From positions 1 through 64,000 of the forward strand of contig NZ_CAKMHQ010000009.1 of NCBI RefSeq assembly GCF_927312905.1: a stretch of 64,000 nt of DNA, given 5' to 3'. Made by a program: the position numbers and the translations under genes. Shown one piece after another: positions 46,104 to 56,160 of this stretch. The stretch comes from Candidatus Nitrotoga sp. 1052 (GTDB lineage: Bacteria > Pseudomonadota > Gammaproteobacteria > Burkholderiales > Gallionellaceae). Under the pieces are notes generated by a model. The model had not been told where the DNA came from. It was given only the letters and a program-made list of their open reading frames with translations, and ran no database searches. Within the stretch, counting starts at the first letter, position 1. The number at the start of each line of letters is the position of its first letter.

Positions 46104-46739
46104 TTAATCTAATAATTCAGGGGATTTCATTGTTTTTTTTGGGACGTAAGGCATAGCGGGGGTGGCAACTACGCCCATTGAAATAATGGATTTTAAAGCC
46201 ACATCCACGCTAATGTTGATCTCGATGGTATCAGCACGGCGCACGTAGAAATAAAACCCATTTACCGGGCTGGGTGCGGTGGGAATAAATACCCCCACAT
46301 ACTCTTCTTTAAGTTGTTGCGTCACCTCACCCGGGATAGCGGTCTGGAATGCTAACGACCATGCCTCGGGGTGCGGGTACCGCACCAGCAGCACCTTACG
46401 AAAGGCAAGTCCGTTGCTGGACAGTAGCGTATCGCTAACCTGTTTTACGCTGTGGTAAATGCTACTTACCACAGGAATGCGGCGTAGCAGACCTTCCCAG
46501 TAACGTAACAGACGCTGTCCGAGAACATTGTGCACCAGCAAACCGGTACCCAGCACGATCACTACGGTGAGAATCACGCCCAAACCGGGAATGTGAATAC
46601 CGAGCAGTTTATCTGGATACCAATTCACCGGCAGTAGCAGCAGACTCTGGTCTAGCGTACTAATCGTCAGGTCCAGAACCCAGATAGTAATGCCAAGCGG
46701 AACCCACACCAATAGTCCGGTGAGCAAATATTTCTTCAC
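46104..46739 (-). CDS. DUF502-family membrane protein
   Basis: 211 residues. Two membrane segments near 4-24 and 55-80, then a soluble domain with VSSIYHSVKQVSDTLL and VGVFIPTAPSPVNGFYFYV. The function of DUF502 is unknown. The start is a GTG that overlaps the fmdB stop (GTGA), so translation is coupled. Confidence 0.9.
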   Translation of the reverse strand: MKKYLLTGLLVWVPLGITIWVLDLTISTLDQSLLLLPVNWYPDKLLGIHIPGLGVILTVVIVLGTGLLVHNVLGQRLLRYWEGLLRRIPVVSSIYHSVKQVSDTLLSSNGLAFRKVLLVRYPHPEAWSLAFQTAIPGEVTQQLKEEYVGVFIPTAPSPVNGFYFYVRRADTIEINISVDVALKSIISMGVVATPAMPYVPKKTMKSPELLD

Positions 46740-46999
46740 CCGTTGCCACCCGCAGTCGGCGTGGCAGAACTAACGGTGTTGGCCGCTGATTCCGATTTAG
46801 CTTCTGGCTTGCTGCCCGAACTCTTAAAATCCGTGGCATACCAACCACTTCCCTTGAGTTGAAAGCCTGCAGCTGAAAGCTGTTTGCTGAATGTAGGTTT
46901 GCCACATGCAGGACATACGGTCAACGGCGTATCGCTGATCTTTTGCATGACATCTTTTTGTACACCACAACTGCTGCAACGATATTCGTAAATAGGCAT
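46736..46999 (-). CDS. FmdB-family zinc-ribbon protein
   Basis: 87 residues. Starts MPIYEYRCSSCG and has a zinc ribbon of two CxxC pairs (CSSC and CPAC). The C-terminal half is a low-complexity Ser/Ala/Lys tail. The family is thought regulatory but the role is not known. AGGAGG lies before the ATG at 46999. It heads fmdB-DUF502-aspS. Confidence 0.92.
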   Translation of the reverse strand: MPIYEYRCSSCGVQKDVMQKISDTPLTVCPACGKPTFSKQLSAAGFQLKGSGWYATDFKSSGSKPEAKSESAANTVSSATPTAGGNG

Positions 47000-47033
47000 G
47001 GCATCCTCCTGTTATGAATCAAAAAGGCGTACA

Positions 47034-47576
47034 TTATACCGCAGCCTCACGCCAGATGCCTGACTCCAACCCATCCAGTGTCCACTCGCCAATCCGGTAA
47101 CGGATCAAGCGCAAGGTAGGGTAACCCACCGCGGCTGTCATGCGGCGTACCTGACGGTTCTTGCCCTCGCGAATAATCAGTTCCAGCCAACTGGTTGGTT
47201 TATCTTTACGCTCGCGGATCGGAGGAGTACGCCGCCATAAGTTTACCGGTTCTTCCATCAATCTTGCCATAGCAGGCAAAGTAACAAAATCAGGCAATTT
47301 TACCCCACTGCGCAATTGCGCTAGTGCCGTCTCGCTTGGCTTACCTTCCACTTGCACCCAATAAATCTTGGCCAACTTGTGGAGTGGATCCGTAATGCGG
47401 TGTTGCAACACACCGTCATCGGTGAGCAACAACAAACCTTCACTGTCAGCATCCAGCCGTCCCGCTGGATACAAATCGGGAACCGCGATATAATCAGCTA
47501 GCGTTGGATGCAGACCGTCGCGGCTAAACTGACAGATCACACCATAAGGTTTGTTGAACAACAGGATGCGACTCAT
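47034..47576 (-). CDS. rluE: 23S rRNA pseudouridine synthase RluE-like
   Basis: 180 residues. RsuA/RluB/E family without the S4 domain, as in RluE: FNKPYGVICQFS at the start, PAGRLDADSEGLLLLTDDG with the catalytic Asp, and EGKNRQVRRMTAAVG near the end. It modifies a uridine of 23S rRNA. It diverges from icd with about 65 nt between the starts. Confidence 0.92.
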   Translation of the reverse strand: MSRILLFNKPYGVICQFSRDGLHPTLADYIAVPDLYPAGRLDADSEGLLLLTDDGVLQHRITDPLHKLAKIYWVQVEGKPSETALAQLRSGVKLPDFVTLPAMARLMEEPVNLWRRTPPIRERKDKPTSWLELIIREGKNRQVRRMTAAVGYPTLRLIRYRIGEWTLDGLESGIWREAAV

Positions 47577-47641
47577 CCGACTTTTCCACTCACTAAAGCG
47601 ATCAATATTACCCCAAGCTTTTCATCGGGGAGCGAAAATAC

Positions 47642-48895
47642 ATGACCCAATACATCAAGGTGCCGTCTCAAGGCCAGAAAATTACCGTTAACAAAGACTA
47701 CACACTCACCGTGCCAGATCAACCCATCATTCCCTTCATTGAGGGTGATGGTACAGGCGTGGACATAACCCCTGTTATGCGGCGCGTGGTGGATGAGGCA
47801 GTCGCCAAGGCTTACAATGGTAAACGCCAGATTGCATGGATGGAAGTATATGCTGGCGAGAAAGCGGTAAATATCTATGGCAACGATACATGGCTGCCGG
47901 ATGAGACGGTAGAAGCAGTGCGCGACCATGTTGTGTCTATTAAAGGCCCGCTCACCACCCCTACTTCCGGCGGTATGCGCTCGCTCAATGTGGCGTTGCG
48001 TCAGATCCTTGACCTATATGTATGCCTACGTCCAGTGCGCTGGTTCGAGGGCGTACCTACTCCAGTGACAGCACCAGAAAAAGTGGATATGGTAATCTTC
48101 CGTGAAAACACTGAAGATATTTATGCCGGTATCGAATGGGAAGCTGGGTCACCAGAAGCGAAAAAATTAATCCATTTTTTACAAAATGAAATGGGCGTCA
48201 CGAAAATCCGTTTTCCAGAAACCTCTGCTATCGGCATCAAGCCGGTGTCCATCGAAGGTAGTGAACGTTTAATTCGTCGCGCCATTCAGTATGCCATAGA
48301 TCATAAGCGCAAGTCTGTCACCCTGGTACATAAGGGCAACATAATGAAGTTCACTGAAGGCGGCTTCAAGAAATGGGGCTACGAACTCGCCAAGCGAGAA
48401 TTCGGTGGGGTAGAAATCGACGGCGGGCCATGGCTGAAATTGCCCGAAAAATATGGAAGCGGCGGCATCATCATTAAAGACGTAATTGCCGACGCTTTTC
48501 TACAACAAATTTTGTTGCGTCCTGCAGAATATGACGTTATCGCCACCTTGAATCTCAACGGCGACTACATATCTGATGCACTAGCGGCAGAAGTTGGCGG
48601 TATTGGTATCGCGCCGGGCGCCAATCTGTCTGATAGCATTGCAATGTTTGAAGCCACCCATGGCACCGCACCGAAATATGCTGGCAAAGATTACGTCAAT
48701 CCCGGTTCATTGATTCTCTCAGCAGAGATGATGCTGCGCCATATCGGCTGGCCGGAAGCCGCCGATCTAATTATCAAGGGCATGAACGGGGCAATCGCCG
48801 CCAAGACCGTCACCTATGATTTCGCGCGGCTGACACAAGGGGCACAACAAATATCGTGCTCTGCATTCGGCGAAGCAATAGTTAAAAACATGTAA
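47642..48895 (+). CDS. icd: NADP-dependent isocitrate dehydrogenase
   Basis: 417 residues, the usual length. Substrate- and cofactor-binding blocks are present: [67 protein letters not shown] and [16 protein letters not shown]. It converts isocitrate to 2-oxoglutarate in the TCA cycle. A GGGAG site precedes the ATG. Confidence 0.97.
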   Translation: MTQYIKVPSQGQKITVNKDYTLTVPDQPIIPFIEGDGTGVDITPVMRRVVDEAVAKAYNGKRQIAWMEVYAGEKAVNIYGNDTWLPDETVEAVRDHVVSIKGPLTTPTSGGMRSLNVALRQILDLYVCLRPVRWFEGVPTPVTAPEKVDMVIFRENTEDIYAGIEWEAGSPEAKKLIHFLQNEMGVTKIRFPETSAIGIKPVSIEGSERLIRRAIQYAIDHKRKSVTLVHKGNIMKFTEGGFKKWGYELAKREFGGVEIDGGPWLKLPEKYGSGGIIIKDVIADAFLQQILLRPAEYDVIATLNLNGDYISDALAAEVGGIGIAPGANLSDSIAMFEATHGTAPKYAGKDYVNPGSLILSAEMMLRHIGWPEAADLIIKGMNGAIAAKTVTYDFARLTQGAQQISCSAFGEAIVKNM

Positions 48896-48994
48896 ACGAC
48901 AGTAAGTTGGTTGGGCAAGATCAAGAATTTATCTTATACAGTCACCCACAATCAGCTGAAAACGGTGTTTTTAACTTTAAGGCTCTAGAATAAA

Positions 48995-51900
48995 GTGCAT
49001 TCTCTTGTTTCATCCGTTCACATAGCCTCATCTTTTTCAAACGCATATCTGACGCGGGGACGTCAATATTATCGTGAGAACAAAGTCACGGCGCTAGGTA
49101 TTAGCCAAAATGGCGCCTTGGTTACCGCACTTGTCGCAGGTTCAAATAAAAACCGGTATCACGTCAATATCCTGCTGCAGGCACAACCGGGAGGTCATGT
49201 ATTGGTCAACGGGGAATGCAGTTGCCCGGTGGGCTACAACTGCAAGCATGTAGTCGCAACGCTGATCAAGGCTCAAGCGGAATCCCCACTTGAAGTTCCT
49301 GCGCCAGCTGATAAAGCATTGCCGAATGTTACGGACTTGCCATATGAAATTTCCATCTGGCTGAATGAAGTGGCGCGTGCGGCCATGCCGACACTAGGCC
49401 GCGATAGCTTGCCATTGAACGTGTTGCAGCGTGTACTGTACGTCTTAAAATTAAGCGATAGTAAACCAGCGAGAGTGGAGGTGACATTTTTCACTGCCAG
49501 ATTGCTCAAGGCCGGGGGTTTTGGCAAAAAAACGCTTCATGATTCCATAGCCAATATCTTTATCGGCGCGGCGCCACGATATTTTACCGAGCGGGACCAG
49601 GAAATCATCGCAGCATTAAACTTGATGCGTGCGACAGGAGGCTATTTAGCTGGTGCACATGGTGCCCGCTGGATGACAGAAATGATTACCACTGGCAGGT
49701 GCTTCTGGGAAATACCTGATTCCGAGCCTCTGTCCTTTGGTGAGAAATGCGTCACTCAGCCTGTTTGGACCATGGACACACATGGGAACCAGCGACTACA
49801 GATTGAAACCACACCACCGTCACAGGTGCTACCGTTTTCTCCCCCTTGGTATGTCAATGAAGTCACATCGGTCTGCGGCGAATTGGATATCGGCCTGCCA
49901 GACGAAATTGCTTACGCTCTGGTTAGCGCACCAGCGATTCCATCAGCACTGGCTGGCCGTATCGGTAAGGAATTGACACAAACGCTGCCCGGTATAAATG
50001 TTCAGTTGCCGCAGGTGCTACGTGAAAGAAAGGTAAGCGATCGGCATCCTGTTCCATGTTTACGTTTTTACACAGTAGCATTGAATCCGCCTCCTTATTT
50101 TGACTCTTTCCACTATAGAGATGATCATGACGATGAGCCGAAAACACTCGACTTGGTGCGTCTTGAATTCGACTATGGTGGCGTGCGCATTGACGCTATG
50201 TCGACCGAAAAGTCAATAGCACAGCGTAGTGGAGATGAATTATTGCGCATCGACCGCGATGTAACCGCCGAAGAGAGTTATGTCGACGAACTTGCCGGTT
50301 TGGGATTTTTCTTTGTTGATTTATCAATTTTTTCCGAATTACATAAAAAACACAAAGGTTCTTTTATTCTGGGTGGGGATGACCAAGAGTGGATCAATTT
50401 TTGCCTTGCCAACCTCCCCGATCTGCGAGCCTCTGGCTGGCAGATCGAAATGGAACCAAGCTTCAACTTTCGTTTCGCCGAGATTGAAGACTGGACCGCC
50501 ACCGTTAATGAAAACGACGGTAACAATAACTGGTTCGACTTGGAGCTGGGGATTCAGATAGATGGGCTACCCGTCAATTTGCTGCCCGTCTTGCTGGATT
50601 TAATTCGCCAGTTTCCAGAACAAATGAGCATGCAGGCGCTGGCGCAGCTTAGCGCTGAAGACATGCCGCTCGTGGCACGCCTTGCTGATGGCCGCTTGGT
50701 GACGTTACCGATTTCCCGCATACAAAACATTCTGTCAGTACTGGTGGAGCTATTCGATAAAGATGCAGTACATAATTTGCAGCGAATCGAGTTGTCCGCA
50801 GTTCAGGCGGGGCGCCTGGCAGAGCTGGAAGAGGTTGCGGGTTTGCGCTGGCTGGGCGGCGAGCGTTTACGTGAATTAGGACGCAAGCTGCGCGATTTCA
50901 ACGGGATTCAGCCGGTTGCGCCGCCAGTTGGTCTGAAGACCGATTTGCGGGGCTATCAACAAGAAGGGCTTAACTGGCTGCAATTTCTGCGCGAATATGA
51001 ACTGGCCGGCATTCTGGCTGACGACATGGGGTTAGGTAAAACCGTACAGGCCTTAGCCCATCTTCTGGTAGAAAAAGAATCCGGGCGCATGAACCATCCT
51101 AGCCTGGTGGTCGCACCCACCAGCCTGATGTTCAACTGGCTGCGGGAGGCAGAGCGTTTTGCGCCGGATTTACGCGTATTGGTATTGCAGGGACAATTGC
51201 GCAAGCAACATTTCGAATCTATCGGAGCTTATGACTTGGTGCTCACCACCTATCCCTTGCTGCCACGCGACAAAGAGGTGTTGACTGGGCAAGAGTTTCA
51301 TTTGCTAATCCTTGATGAAGGTCATATTATCAAAAATCCAAAGTCGCAAGCCACTCAAATTGTGCATCAAATCAAAGCACGCCACAGGCTTGCGCTCACT
51401 GGAACACCGCTGGAAAATCACCTTGGTGAATTGTGGTCGCTGTTTCATTTTCTGCTGCCAGGATTATTGGGCGATGACAAAAATTTTCGTAGGCTATTTC
51501 GCACACCCATCGAAAAACTAGGTGATAACACCCGGCGCGCGGTACTTTCACGCCGCATTGCCCCATTCCTGCTGCGCCGCACCAAAGCACAAGTAGCCAA
51601 AGAATTGCCACCCAAAACAGAAATCATACGCTCCTGCGAACTATCCGGCGCTCAGCGCGACTTATACGAAACTATCCGAGTAGCCATGCACGAAAAAATA
51701 CGCTTGGAAATCGACAAGAAGGGTATGAATCGCAGTCATATTATTATTCTTGACGCACTGCTTAAATTGCGTCAAACCTGTTGCGATCCACGCCTGCTTA
51801 AATTGCCTGCTGCGAAGCAGGTAACGCATTCAGCAAAACTGGATCTCCTTATGTCCTTGCTGCCGGACATGGTGGAAGAAGGACGGAGCATCCTGTTATT

Positions 51901-52348
51901 CTCCCAGTTCACCTCTATGTTGGCATTGATCGAATTAGAACTTGTCAAATTTAGCTTGCCCTATGTCAAGCTTACCGGAGACACCCGCGATCGCGCCACA
52001 CCAGTACAACGTTTTCAGAGCGGAGAAGTACCCATCTTCCTGATCAGTCTCAAAGCGGGCGGTGTAGGGCTGAATCTCACCACCGCCGACACTGTGATTC
52101 ATTACGATCCGTGGTGGAACCCTGCGGTAGAAAATCAGGCTACTGACCGCGCCCACCGCATAGGCCAGGAAAACCCAGTTTTCGTCTACAAGCTCATCAC
52201 TGAAAGCACGGTGGAAGAAAAAATTGTTGCTATGCAGGAGAAAAAACGTGACTTAGCGCGAGGCATTCTGGATGATAACGGAGAAGCTATCGCTCCTCTT
52301 TCCACAGAAGAGTTAGCCATGCTATTTGAGCCGTTGCAAACTTTATAG
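48995..52348 (+). CDS. SNF2-family helicase with SWIM zinc finger
   Basis: 1117 residues from a GTG at 48995. A SWIM zinc finger is near residue 78 (CSCPVGYNCKHVV), followed by a long middle region of bacterial SNF2-N type. The helicase core has Walker A DDMGLGKT near 675, DEGH box at 774-777, LTGTPLENHLGELWSLFHFL, and the C-terminal lobe with TADTVIHYDPWWNPAVENQATDRAHRIGQ. It would translocate on DNA or remodel nucleoprotein; the cellular role in bacteria is unclear. No methylase or nuclease lies beside it, so no defence island is evident. Confidence 0.93.
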   Translation: MHSLVSSVHIASSFSNAYLTRGRQYYRENKVTALGISQNGALVTALVAGSNKNRYHVNILLQAQPGGHVLVNGECSCPVGYNCKHVVATLIKAQAESPLEVPAPADKALPNVTDLPYEISIWLNEVARAAMPTLGRDSLPLNVLQRVLYVLKLSDSKPARVEVTFFTARLLKAGGFGKKTLHDSIANIFIGAAPRYFTERDQEIIAALNLMRATGGYLAGAHGARWMTEMITTGRCFWEIPDSEPLSFGEKCVTQPVWTMDTHGNQRLQIETTPPSQVLPFSPPWYVNEVTSVCGELDIGLPDEIAYALVSAPAIPSALAGRIGKELTQTLPGINVQLPQVLRERKVSDRHPVPCLRFYTVALNPPPYFDSFHYRDDHDDEPKTLDLVRLEFDYGGVRIDAMSTEKSIAQRSGDELLRIDRDVTAEESYVDELAGLGFFFVDLSIFSELHKKHKGSFILGGDDQEWINFCLANLPDLRASGWQIEMEPSFNFRFAEIEDWTATVNENDGNNNWFDLELGIQIDGLPVNLLPVLLDLIRQFPEQMSMQALAQLSAEDMPLVARLADGRLVTLPISRIQNILSVLVELFDKDAVHNLQRIELSAVQAGRLAELEEVAGLRWLGGERLRELGRKLRDFNGIQPVAPPVGLKTDLRGYQQEGLNWLQFLREYELAGILADDMGLGKTVQALAHLLVEKESGRMNHPSLVVAPTSLMFNWLREAERFAPDLRVLVLQGQLRKQHFESIGAYDLVLTTYPLLPRDKEVLTGQEFHLLILDEGHIIKNPKSQATQIVHQIKARHRLALTGTPLENHLGELWSLFHFLLPGLLGDDKNFRRLFRTPIEKLGDNTRRAVLSRRIAPFLLRRTKAQVAKELPPKTEIIRSCELSGAQRDLYETIRVAMHEKIRLEIDKKGMNRSHIIILDALLKLRQTCCDPRLLKLPAAKQVTHSAKLDLLMSLLPDMVEEGRSILLFSQFTSMLALIELELVKFSLPYVKLTGDTRDRATPVQRFQSGEVPIFLISLKAGGVGLNLTTADTVIHYDPWWNPAVENQATDRAHRIGQENPVFVYKLITESTVEEKIVAMQEKKRDLARGILDDNGEAIAPLSTEELAMLFEPLQTL

Positions 52349-52527
52349 AAACGGCCATCAAGCAAATTGCTCAGAACATCCGGATTCCAACCTTAGCGAG
52401 TATAACGAATCTCACTACTTGATGGCCAGCTCTATAAGTGAGGTATAAGCAGGGTTAGGATTGGTTCTGCGATTGATAAACTCCTGCTAAAACTCTGTGT
52501 TTCACATCGAAAATTTTATTTGACGAG

Positions 52528-52734
52528 GTGGATTCAAGTTCGAAGTGCAACACATTGCCAATCCACCTTTATTGCATAAAGACCAAGGGGTTGATACTTC
52601 TGGCGGGGTCAAGGGCGGCTAAGCCGCGCCACGTGTGGTGCTTGCCCTTGATGCCGCCAGAAGTATCGATCAAACTCAAAAATGCAATGAGAACACCTGA
52701 TGAAACCAGTGTTGCACTTCGAACTTGAATCCGC
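52528..52734. mobile_element. 207-bp MITE-like element, copy 2
   Basis: Same length and about 95 percent identical to 4007-4213, with 26-bp terminal inverted repeats (52528-52553 and 52709-52734, one mismatch at the second base). It sits between the SNF2 gene and the cspA terminator, in non-coding DNA. No certain target duplication could be read at its edges. Confidence 0.82.
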
Positions 52735-52759
52735 CCGATCTTAAATTAATAAAAAAAAT

Positions 52760-52787
52760 AAAAAAGCCCGCTTAAGCGGGCTTTTTT
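52760..52787 (-). terminator. Bidirectional terminator of cspA
   Basis: Perfect 14-bp palindrome, AAAAAAGCCCGCTT followed directly by its complement, giving a GC stem with T6 on both strands. It lies 16 nt past the cspA stop. Confidence 0.93.
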
Positions 52788-52802
52788 AAACCAAGAACCT
52801 AT

Positions 52803-53006
52803 TTAAGGGGCCTGAATATTGGCAGCTTGTTTACCTTTAGGACCTTGAACAATATCAAAAGTAACTTTTTGGCCCTCTTTAAGAGACTTAAAGCCACTCA
52901 TAGTAATTGCGGAAAAATGCGCGAATAGATCTTCGCTACCGTCATCCGGAGTAATAAAACCATAACCTTTTGCATCATTGAACCATTTAACTGTACCGTT
53001 TGCCAT
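52803..53006 (-). CDS. cspA: Cold-shock protein CspA family
   Basis: 67 residues forming one cold-shock domain, with RNP1 (KGYGFITP) and RNP2 (LFAHFSAI) motifs. It binds single-stranded RNA or DNA as a chaperone. GGAAG precedes the ATG at 53006. The 240 bases to clpS hold the leader and both promoters. Such genes often precede clpS-clpA on the opposite strand in proteobacteria. Confidence 0.96.
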   Translation of the reverse strand: MANGTVKWFNDAKGYGFITPDDGSEDLFAHFSAITMSGFKSLKEGQKVTFDIVQGPKGKQAANIQAP

Positions 53007-53250
53007 GTTTCACTTCCTTAACTAAAAAACCGGGTGGATTCCCGTTAAACTGTTTGAATTCCAAGAGCGTACATGGCAAAACCAGTACTGCAGGTAACTT
53101 GCATTCAAACACCCATGCACTTTTTACTCCTGTTTGAGCGATTTCGTCAAGACTTATGCACTTTATTTTCAGAATAATTTTCAAAAGTACTTGAAAAAAC
53201 CTCATGAATCATTGAACATACTGTCATACATAAATGTAACAATAGCAACT

Positions 53251-53559
53251 ATGGCAACAAAATATGAAAGCACATCCCTGCTGAAAGCAGAACGGAGCAA
53301 AATCAAACCACCCAAACTATATAAAGTGATACTGTTTAACGACGAGTTCACCACGATGGATTTTGTAATAGAAGTTTTGCAAACTTTTTTTTCGATGAAC
53401 CGTGAACGCGCCATTCAATTGATGCTCAAAGTACACCATGAAGGGTTGGCAATATGCGGAGTCTATACTAAGGATATCGCAGAAACGAAGGTGGAACAGG
53501 TATCGGCATTTGCCAAACAGCACGGACATCCGCTACGATGCGAATTAGAGGAAACATAA
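53251..53559 (+). CDS. clpS: Clp protease adaptor ClpS
   Basis: 102 residues from the ATG at 53251 (MATKYES); the frame is open from 53134 but the extra residues are not ClpS-like. The core PPKLYKVILFNDEFTTMDFVIEVL carries the N-degron-binding residues, and MLKVHHEGLAICGVYTKDIAETK the conserved His pair. It delivers N-end-rule substrates to ClpA. It ends 2 nt before clpA. Confidence 0.96.
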   Translation: MATKYESTSLLKAERSKIKPPKLYKVILFNDEFTTMDFVIEVLQTFFSMNRERAIQLMLKVHHEGLAICGVYTKDIAETKVEQVSAFAKQHGHPLRCELEET

Positions 53560-53561
53560 TT

Positions 53562-55814
53562 ATGATCGCGCAAGAACTTGAAATCAGCCTACACTTGGCG
53601 TTCGTCGAAGCACGCCAAAAACGCTTCCAATTTATCACGGTTGAGCACCTGCTACTTGCCATGCTGGATAACTCTTCTGCGGCGCATGTATTGCGCGCCT
53701 GCGGAGCAGATATTGAAGAATTGCGCGCGGTATTGACCGATTTTATTAATACTCATACGCCAGTAGCGCCCGGTAGTAGCGAAGTAGACACGCAGCCCAC
53801 TGTCGGCTTCCAACGAGTCATCCAGCGCGCCATTTTACACGTGCAATCATCTAACAAAAAAGAAGTTTCCGGCGCCAACATCCTGGTTGCCCTGTTTAGC
53901 GAAAAAGATTCTCATGCCGTGTTTTTCCTAAACCAGCGTGCTATCACCCGGCTGGATGTAGCAAACTATATTGCACATGGAATCGATAAAGCGGCTCAAT
54001 CAAGTACCCAGAAATCAGCAGATGCCGAAATAGAACAAGAACCGAGCCAGAAGAGTGCCCTGTACGACTACACGCTTGACCTCAACGCACAAGCTTTAGC
54101 TGGCAAAATCGACCCGCTAATCGGACGCGAAACCGAGCTGACGCGAGTTATTCAAACCTTGTGTCGCCGTCGCAAGAACAACCCGCTACTGGTCGGTGAG
54201 GCTGGTGTGGGTAAGACCGCTATCGCCGAAGGCTTGGCGCGCCGAATCAAGGAAAACAACGTGCCAGAAATTCTCAAAAACGCTCAGATCTATGCATTAG
54301 ACATGGGCGCACTGCTGGCCGGCACTAAATATCGCGGCGACTTTGAACAACGCCTGAAGGCTGTACTCAAAGAATTAGCCGATGAACCTCATGCCATTCT
54401 ATTCATCGACGAAATACATACTCTCATAGGCGCAGGCGCAGCCTCGGGCGGCACCATGGATGCTTCCAACTTACTCAAACCCGCACTTTCAAATGGCACA
54501 CTTAAGTGCATCGGTGCTACTACTTATCAAGAATATCGCGGCATTTTCGAGAAAGATCATGCGCTATCGCGCCGTTTCCAAAAAGTAGATGTGCCAGAAC
54601 CCTCAGTTGAGCAGACCATTGAGATTCTAAAAGGGTTGAAGTCTCGCTTCGAGACTCATCACGGTATCAAATACAGCGCCGCTGCACTAACCAGTGCGGC
54701 CGAGCTTTCATCGCGTTTTATCAATGACAGACACCTTCCTGACAAAGCAATTGACGTGATAGATGAAGCGGGTGCGGCACAACGCATACTGCCAAAATCA
54801 AAGCAGAAAAAACTTATCGGCAAGCATGAAATCGAGGACATCATCGCCAAGATTGCGCGCGTACCCTCACGCACCGTTTCTTCCGATGATCGCAATCTGT
54901 TGAAAACGCTGGATCGCGATCTCAAGACCGTAGTGTTCGGCCAGAATGCCGCCATTGACGTGTTGGCACGCGCCATAAAAATGTCCCGGAGTGGCTTGGG
55001 CAACCCGCAAAAACCCATCGGCAGCTTCTTATTCTCTGGCCCAACCGGAGTGGGAAAAACCGAAGTAGCGCGTCAACTTGCCTTTGCAATGGGCATGCCG
55101 CTACACCGCTTTGACATGTCTGAATATATGGAACGTCACGCCGTGTCGCGCCTCATTGGAGCGCCACCCGGCTATGTCGGTTTCGATCAGGGTGGTCTAC
55201 TCACTGAAGCAATCAACAAGCAGCCTCATTGCGTGTTACTACTAGACGAAATCGAGAAAGCACACCCGGACATTTTTAATATTCTGTTACAAGTGATGGA
55301 TCACGGTACTCTCACCGACAACAACGGACGCAAGGCAGATTTCCGTAATGTGGTTATTATTATGACAACCAATGCGGGGGCCGATGCATTAAGCAAGGCA
55401 CAGATAGGCTTCACCAAGAGCGGAGTGAGCGGTGACGAAACGGCCGAAATCAAGCGGCTATTCACACCGGAATTCCGTAACCGATTGGATGCTACCATTT
55501 CCTTCGCCGCACTGGATAAAGAAGTGATCCTGCGCGTAGTAGACAAATTCCTGATGCAGCTTGAGGAACAACTACATGAGAAGAAAGTGGAAGTCATCTT
55601 CACCGATGCGCTCAAAGACTACCTCGCCAAGACTGGCTTCGACCCACTAATGGGCGCACGCCCGATGGCACGTTTGATTCAGGACACCATACGTAGCGCG
55701 CTGGCAGACGAATTATTGTTCGGCAAGCTATCCAACGGCGGCAAGGTGATCGTCACGGTGGACAAGGACGAGAAAGTGCAACTGGAGTTTACGGACGAAG
55801 TTGTTGTTGTCTAA
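53562..55814 (+). CDS. clpA: ATP-dependent Clp protease ATPase subunit ClpA
   Basis: 750 residues. Clp_N domain 1-140, a variable acidic linker to about 175, the first AAA+ module ([28 protein letters not shown]) and the second ([27 protein letters not shown]; a TNAGAD sensor segment), then a C-terminal D2-small domain. It unfolds substrates for ClpP, which is not in the window. The start at 53562 follows AGAGGAAA. Its N-domain is duplicated as the orphan gene at 2768. Confidence 0.97.
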   Translation: MIAQELEISLHLAFVEARQKRFQFITVEHLLLAMLDNSSAAHVLRACGADIEELRAVLTDFINTHTPVAPGSSEVDTQPTVGFQRVIQRAILHVQSSNKKEVSGANILVALFSEKDSHAVFFLNQRAITRLDVANYIAHGIDKAAQSSTQKSADAEIEQEPSQKSALYDYTLDLNAQALAGKIDPLIGRETELTRVIQTLCRRRKNNPLLVGEAGVGKTAIAEGLARRIKENNVPEILKNAQIYALDMGALLAGTKYRGDFEQRLKAVLKELADEPHAILFIDEIHTLIGAGAASGGTMDASNLLKPALSNGTLKCIGATTYQEYRGIFEKDHALSRRFQKVDVPEPSVEQTIEILKGLKSRFETHHGIKYSAAALTSAAELSSRFINDRHLPDKAIDVIDEAGAAQRILPKSKQKKLIGKHEIEDIIAKIARVPSRTVSSDDRNLLKTLDRDLKTVVFGQNAAIDVLARAIKMSRSGLGNPQKPIGSFLFSGPTGVGKTEVARQLAFAMGMPLHRFDMSEYMERHAVSRLIGAPPGYVGFDQGGLLTEAINKQPHCVLLLDEIEKAHPDIFNILLQVMDHGTLTDNNGRKADFRNVVIIMTTNAGADALSKAQIGFTKSGVSGDETAEIKRLFTPEFRNRLDATISFAALDKEVILRVVDKFLMQLEEQLHEKKVEVIFTDALKDYLAKTGFDPLMGARPMARLIQDTIRSALADELLFGKLSNGGKVIVTVDKDEKVQLEFTDEVVVV

Positions 55815-55888
55815 TTTATTACCTTGCTTACTCCACCTTAATAATTCATAAACTCACCAACCAGCCTCACATTATATTGATTAATATT

Positions 55889-55939
55889 AAATTTGTTGAG
55901 TGACGGTGTAGCTATCCGTACATACCACTCAACAAATTT
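55889..55939 (+). terminator. Long hairpin after clpA
   Basis: 14-bp perfect inverted repeat AAATTTGTTGAGTG / CACTCAACAAATTT around a 23-nt loop that itself can pair (ACGG...CCGT). It ends in TTTT and lies 75 nt after the clpA stop. It is likely a terminator, though the stem is AT-rich. The rest of 55815-56160 has no supported gene. Confidence 0.5.
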
Positions 55940-56160
55940 TAGTGAGTGCACGCGTCACAAATTAAATATTTCTGTTCAGACTCACGGAGCAGAATCAGCA
56001 AGAAAACCTTTATATGCAATTATGCAGATTGGAAAATCTGGATATATGAACTGTCGCTGCCTTGAAAATTCAATCAATACTATGTTCGCATAACTACGGA
56101 GGCTAGCAATTATCATTACCACTTTTGTGCGCAATTTTTCACAGAAACCGGGGAATAAAA

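Noticed and set aside
48995-52348. SNF2 helicase as a sign of a DISARM-like or other defence system
   Set aside because: No methylase, nuclease or DUF1998 partner nearby; flanked by icd and cspA, so a lone housekeeping-type SNF2 protein is more likely.
52528-52728. 66-codon frame across the second 207-bp element
   Set aside because: It starts at the terminal repeat and follows the element's hairpin; the element appears non-coding.
55893-56093. 66-codon frame after clpA
   Set aside because: Lies over the long inverted repeat at 55889-55939, with no ribosome-binding site and no protein-like features.
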